Shown here piece after piece: positions 62,417 to 64,000 of a DNA stretch of 64,000 nt (positions are counted from its first letter, which is position 1; the number at the start of each line of letters is the position of its first letter). This DNA is from Celeribacter sp. PS-C1. Lineage in GTDB: Bacteria > Pseudomonadota > Alphaproteobacteria > Rhodobacterales > Rhodobacteraceae. Where the stretch lies: contig NZ_JAHXRW010000002.1 of assembly GCF_019429625.1 (NCBI RefSeq), positions 310,001 to 374,000 on the forward strand. Reading direction: 5' to 3'. The notes below the pieces were generated by a model. That model did no database searches. It was not told where the DNA came from and saw only the letters and a list, made by a program, of their open reading frames with translations. The translations under genes were made by a program, and so were the position numbers.

Positions 62417-63543
62417 TGGAAACCCAAGTTCATGAACTCGTCGGCGCCGTGCATGACGCCGCATGGCAGCCCTGGGCGGTGCAGTATTTCTTTCTCATCG
62501 CCATCTCCGTGACGGCGCTTTTGATGGCGCTTCCGGCCTTTGTCTTTGGCAAGTCCACCGACCTGCGCACCGCGCGTCTGGCGCTCATGGTCGCCGTCAC
62601 CACCGGCATCACCGCGCCCATCGCGCTTTTGGCGGATTTGCACCAGCCCTTCCGCTTCTGGGAGTTCTTTGTCTACACGCATAAAAGCTCATGGATGGCT
62701 TGGGGCGCGTGGATCGTGCCGTCTTACGTGGCGCTGATGCTGCTGTTCGCCTGGGCGATCCACCGGCCCGAATTCCACCGCATGGGGCAGGACGACTGGC
62801 GGTTCGCCTGGTTGTTCCGGCTGTTCTCCTTGGGCGGGGCGTCGAATGGTTTTGCCCGTCCGCTCGGGATGCTGGCTGGTCTCGCAGCCCTCGGCATCCT
62901 TGTCTACACCGGCTCCGAAGTGATGGTCGTGCGTGCCCGTCCGCTTTGGAATACGCCCTTCCTGCCGCTGCAATTTGCCGCCACAGGTGGCGTAGGCGCG
63001 CTAGGGGTGATGTTGATCCTCGAACGGATGCTCTGCCGTGAAAGCGCCTTGGAAGCCACGCTCAACCGCCGTCTTGCCTTGGCGCTGGCGCTTGTGGCCG
63101 CGCTCGGGATGGGATGGTTCGCCGTGGCGATCTCCGGTGTCTCGCCCGTACATTCCGAAGCTTTGGCCTCTGTCGCGGGTTTTCCGGTTTGGCAACAGAT
63201 CGCGCTCTGGGGCGCAGCCTCCGTGGCGATCCCCTTTGTCTTGGCCCTCGTGCTCCCACGCAACACCGGGCTGATCACCGGGCTGATTGCGATCCACGCC
63301 GCGTGGATGTTCCGCTGGACCGTGTTCATGGGCGGCCAAGCCGTGCCGAAAGTCGGCTCCGGCCTCTATGACGCGCTCATGCCCACAGGGGTCGCAGGCC
63401 TCATGGGCGTCCTCGGCACCTTCGGCCTCTGGGTCTTTCTGATGATTGTCTACACCACCTTCTTGCCCTGGGCGGACGCCTCACCGCCCGCGCGGACATC
63501 CGACCAAGCCCCCCGTAAATCTGCCAGCCCTCAGGAGATCTGA
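62416..63543 (+). CDS. ttrC: TtrC, NrfD-family membrane subunit of tetrathionate reductase
   Basis: A 375-residue quinol-oxidising membrane subunit of the NrfD/PsrC family, with about nine helices, such as WAVQYFFLIAISVTALLMAL and LMVAVTTGITAPIALLADL, and the DLHQPFRFWEFF motif that marks the family. It delivers electrons from quinol to TtrB. ATG 62416 overlaps the ttrB stop; GTG 62413 is less likely. ttrA starts 1 bp after its stop. Confidence 0.92.
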   Translation: METQVHELVGAVHDAAWQPWAVQYFFLIAISVTALLMALPAFVFGKSTDLRTARLALMVAVTTGITAPIALLADLHQPFRFWEFFVYTHKSSWMAWGAWIVPSYVALMLLFAWAIHRPEFHRMGQDDWRFAWLFRLFSLGGASNGFARPLGMLAGLAALGILVYTGSEVMVVRARPLWNTPFLPLQFAATGGVGALGVMLILERMLCRESALEATLNRRLALALALVAALGMGWFAVAISGVSPVHSEALASVAGFPVWQQIALWGAASVAIPFVLALVLPRNTGLITGLIAIHAAWMFRWTVFMGGQAVPKVGSGLYDALMPTGVAGLMGVLGTFGLWVFLMIVYTTFLPWADASPPARTSDQAPRKSASPQEI

Positions 63544-63544
63544 C

Positions 63545-64000
63545 ATGACCAACCGTCGCAATATTCTCAAAGGTGTCGCAGCCGCAGGTGCGCTTGGCAC
63601 ATTCGGGGCAGGCTATGCCGAGACCGTCCAGAAACTCGCCCGAGGCAAATGGTCCGGCGAAAAGCCCCGCGACGCACATGTCGTGGGCAATTCGATCCCG
63701 CCGGAATTCTCCGTCGATCCCGAAACAGGCGATGTGACGCTCAACCCCAATCAGGCGATGAGCTATACCATGTGCATCGGCTGCACGACCATGTGTGGCG
63801 TGCGGGTGCGGGTCGACAAGGCCAAAAACAAAGTGCTGCGCGTCGCGGGCAATCCCTATTCGCCGATGAGCACCGATCCCTTTATCCCCTACGAGTCCTC
63901 CGTGGCCGAAAGCTTTGCCGCCATGGCGCAGGCCGGGCCGGGGCAGGGGCTGACACGTCGCTCGACGGCCTGCGGGCGCGGCAATGCGGTACTGGAACAG
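63545..64000 (+). CDS. ttrA: TtrA, tetrathionate reductase catalytic molybdopterin subunit (partial, cut by window edge)
   Basis: The first 152 codons of a molybdopterin oxidoreductase, still open at the window end. A twin-arginine-like signal (TNRRNILKGVAAAG) is followed by the N-terminal 4Fe-4S site CIGCTTMCGVRV (Cys at about residues 77, 80 and 84) and a further Cys in STACGRGNAVLEQ. The complete protein should be about 1000 residues. As the last gene of ttrBCA it would reduce tetrathionate to thiosulfate in the periplasm. Thiosulfate or polysulfide reductase is an alternative, but the TtrS/TtrR pair supports tetrathionate. Confidence 0.85.
   Translation, partial: MTNRRNILKGVAAAGALGTFGAGYAETVQKLARGKWSGEKPRDAHVVGNSIPPEFSVDPETGDVTLNPNQAMSYTMCIGCTTMCGVRVRVDKAKNKVLRVAGNPYSPMSTDPFIPYESSVAESFAAMAQAGPGQGLTRRSTACGRGNAVLEQ

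Noticed and set aside
1-64000. CRISPR arrays, rRNA, tRNA genes and defence islands
   Set aside because: I looked for repeat-spacer patterns, tRNA T-arm motifs and known defence proteins on both strands and found none that could be supported.

Overview
The window reads as a chromosomal segment of an alphaproteobacterium, most likely of the Rhodobacteraceae/Roseobacter group. Indications are the GC-rich coding pattern, a complete PhyR-NepR-EcfG general stress response module, a two-gene cobalamin-dependent methionine synthase, an ExoY/ExoF/ExoK-type exopolysaccharide (EPS) locus, a TTQ amine dehydrogenase operon and a tetrathionate reductase (ttr) operon. No rRNA, tRNA or CRISPR array was recognised.

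Layout. 3-2563: three-gene operon (old yellow enzyme, NTF2-like protein, luciferase-like monooxygenase) facing 2580-6340, a tryptophan tryptophylquinone (TTQ) amine dehydrogenase operon in the order heavy chain-MauE-MauD-light chain-two monohaem cytochromes c. Its heavy-chain gene carries an in-frame amber codon. A divergent AraC-type regulator follows. 7.8-12.1 kb: a decayed catabolic cluster (TetR, frameshifted and truncated ornithine cyclodeaminase, intact N-methylproline-demethylase-like flavoenzyme, proline racemase pseudogene with two amber codons, IS3-family remnant). 12.4-15.7 kb: a four-gene ABC importer of unknown substrate, with a MarR gene converging on it. 16.4-17.2 kb: broken phage/island integrase. 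17.7-22.4 kb: an Ig-repeat autotransporter-like protein, a lipocalin-like protein and a LysR regulator.

22.4-28.1 kb is a general stress response neighbourhood: phyR, nepR, ecfG and a HisKA_2 sensor kinase, flanked by small membrane-protein genes and an AI-2E family transporter. Five GGAAC-N17-CGTT promoters are readable, two of them superimposed in one perfect inverted repeat between phyR and nepR. 28.3-33.3 kb: split metH and a CobW-type GTPase.

33.6-59.0 kb is an EPS locus: Wzy/ExoQ-like polymerase, an ExoP/Wzc-like protein without a Walker A motif, ExoF-like export protein, Wzx flippase, ExoY-like initiating transferase, six other glycosyltransferases, a GH16 glycanase (ExoK-like), two Gfo/Idh oxidoreductases and two sulfotransferases. 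The last suggest a sulfated polymer. Three genes that look unrelated (Asp-nucleophile alpha/beta hydrolase, ArsR regulator, sugar dehydrogenase-cytochrome c fusion) sit inside it. 59.2-64.0 kb: ttrS, ttrR, ttrB, ttrC and the start of ttrA, cut by the window edge.

Nothing here can be claimed as a wholly new system. The observations most worth checking are the amber codon in the TTQ heavy chain, the symmetric EcfG promoter pair, the pseudo-kinase ExoP/Wzc protein, and the sulfotransferase-containing EPS locus.
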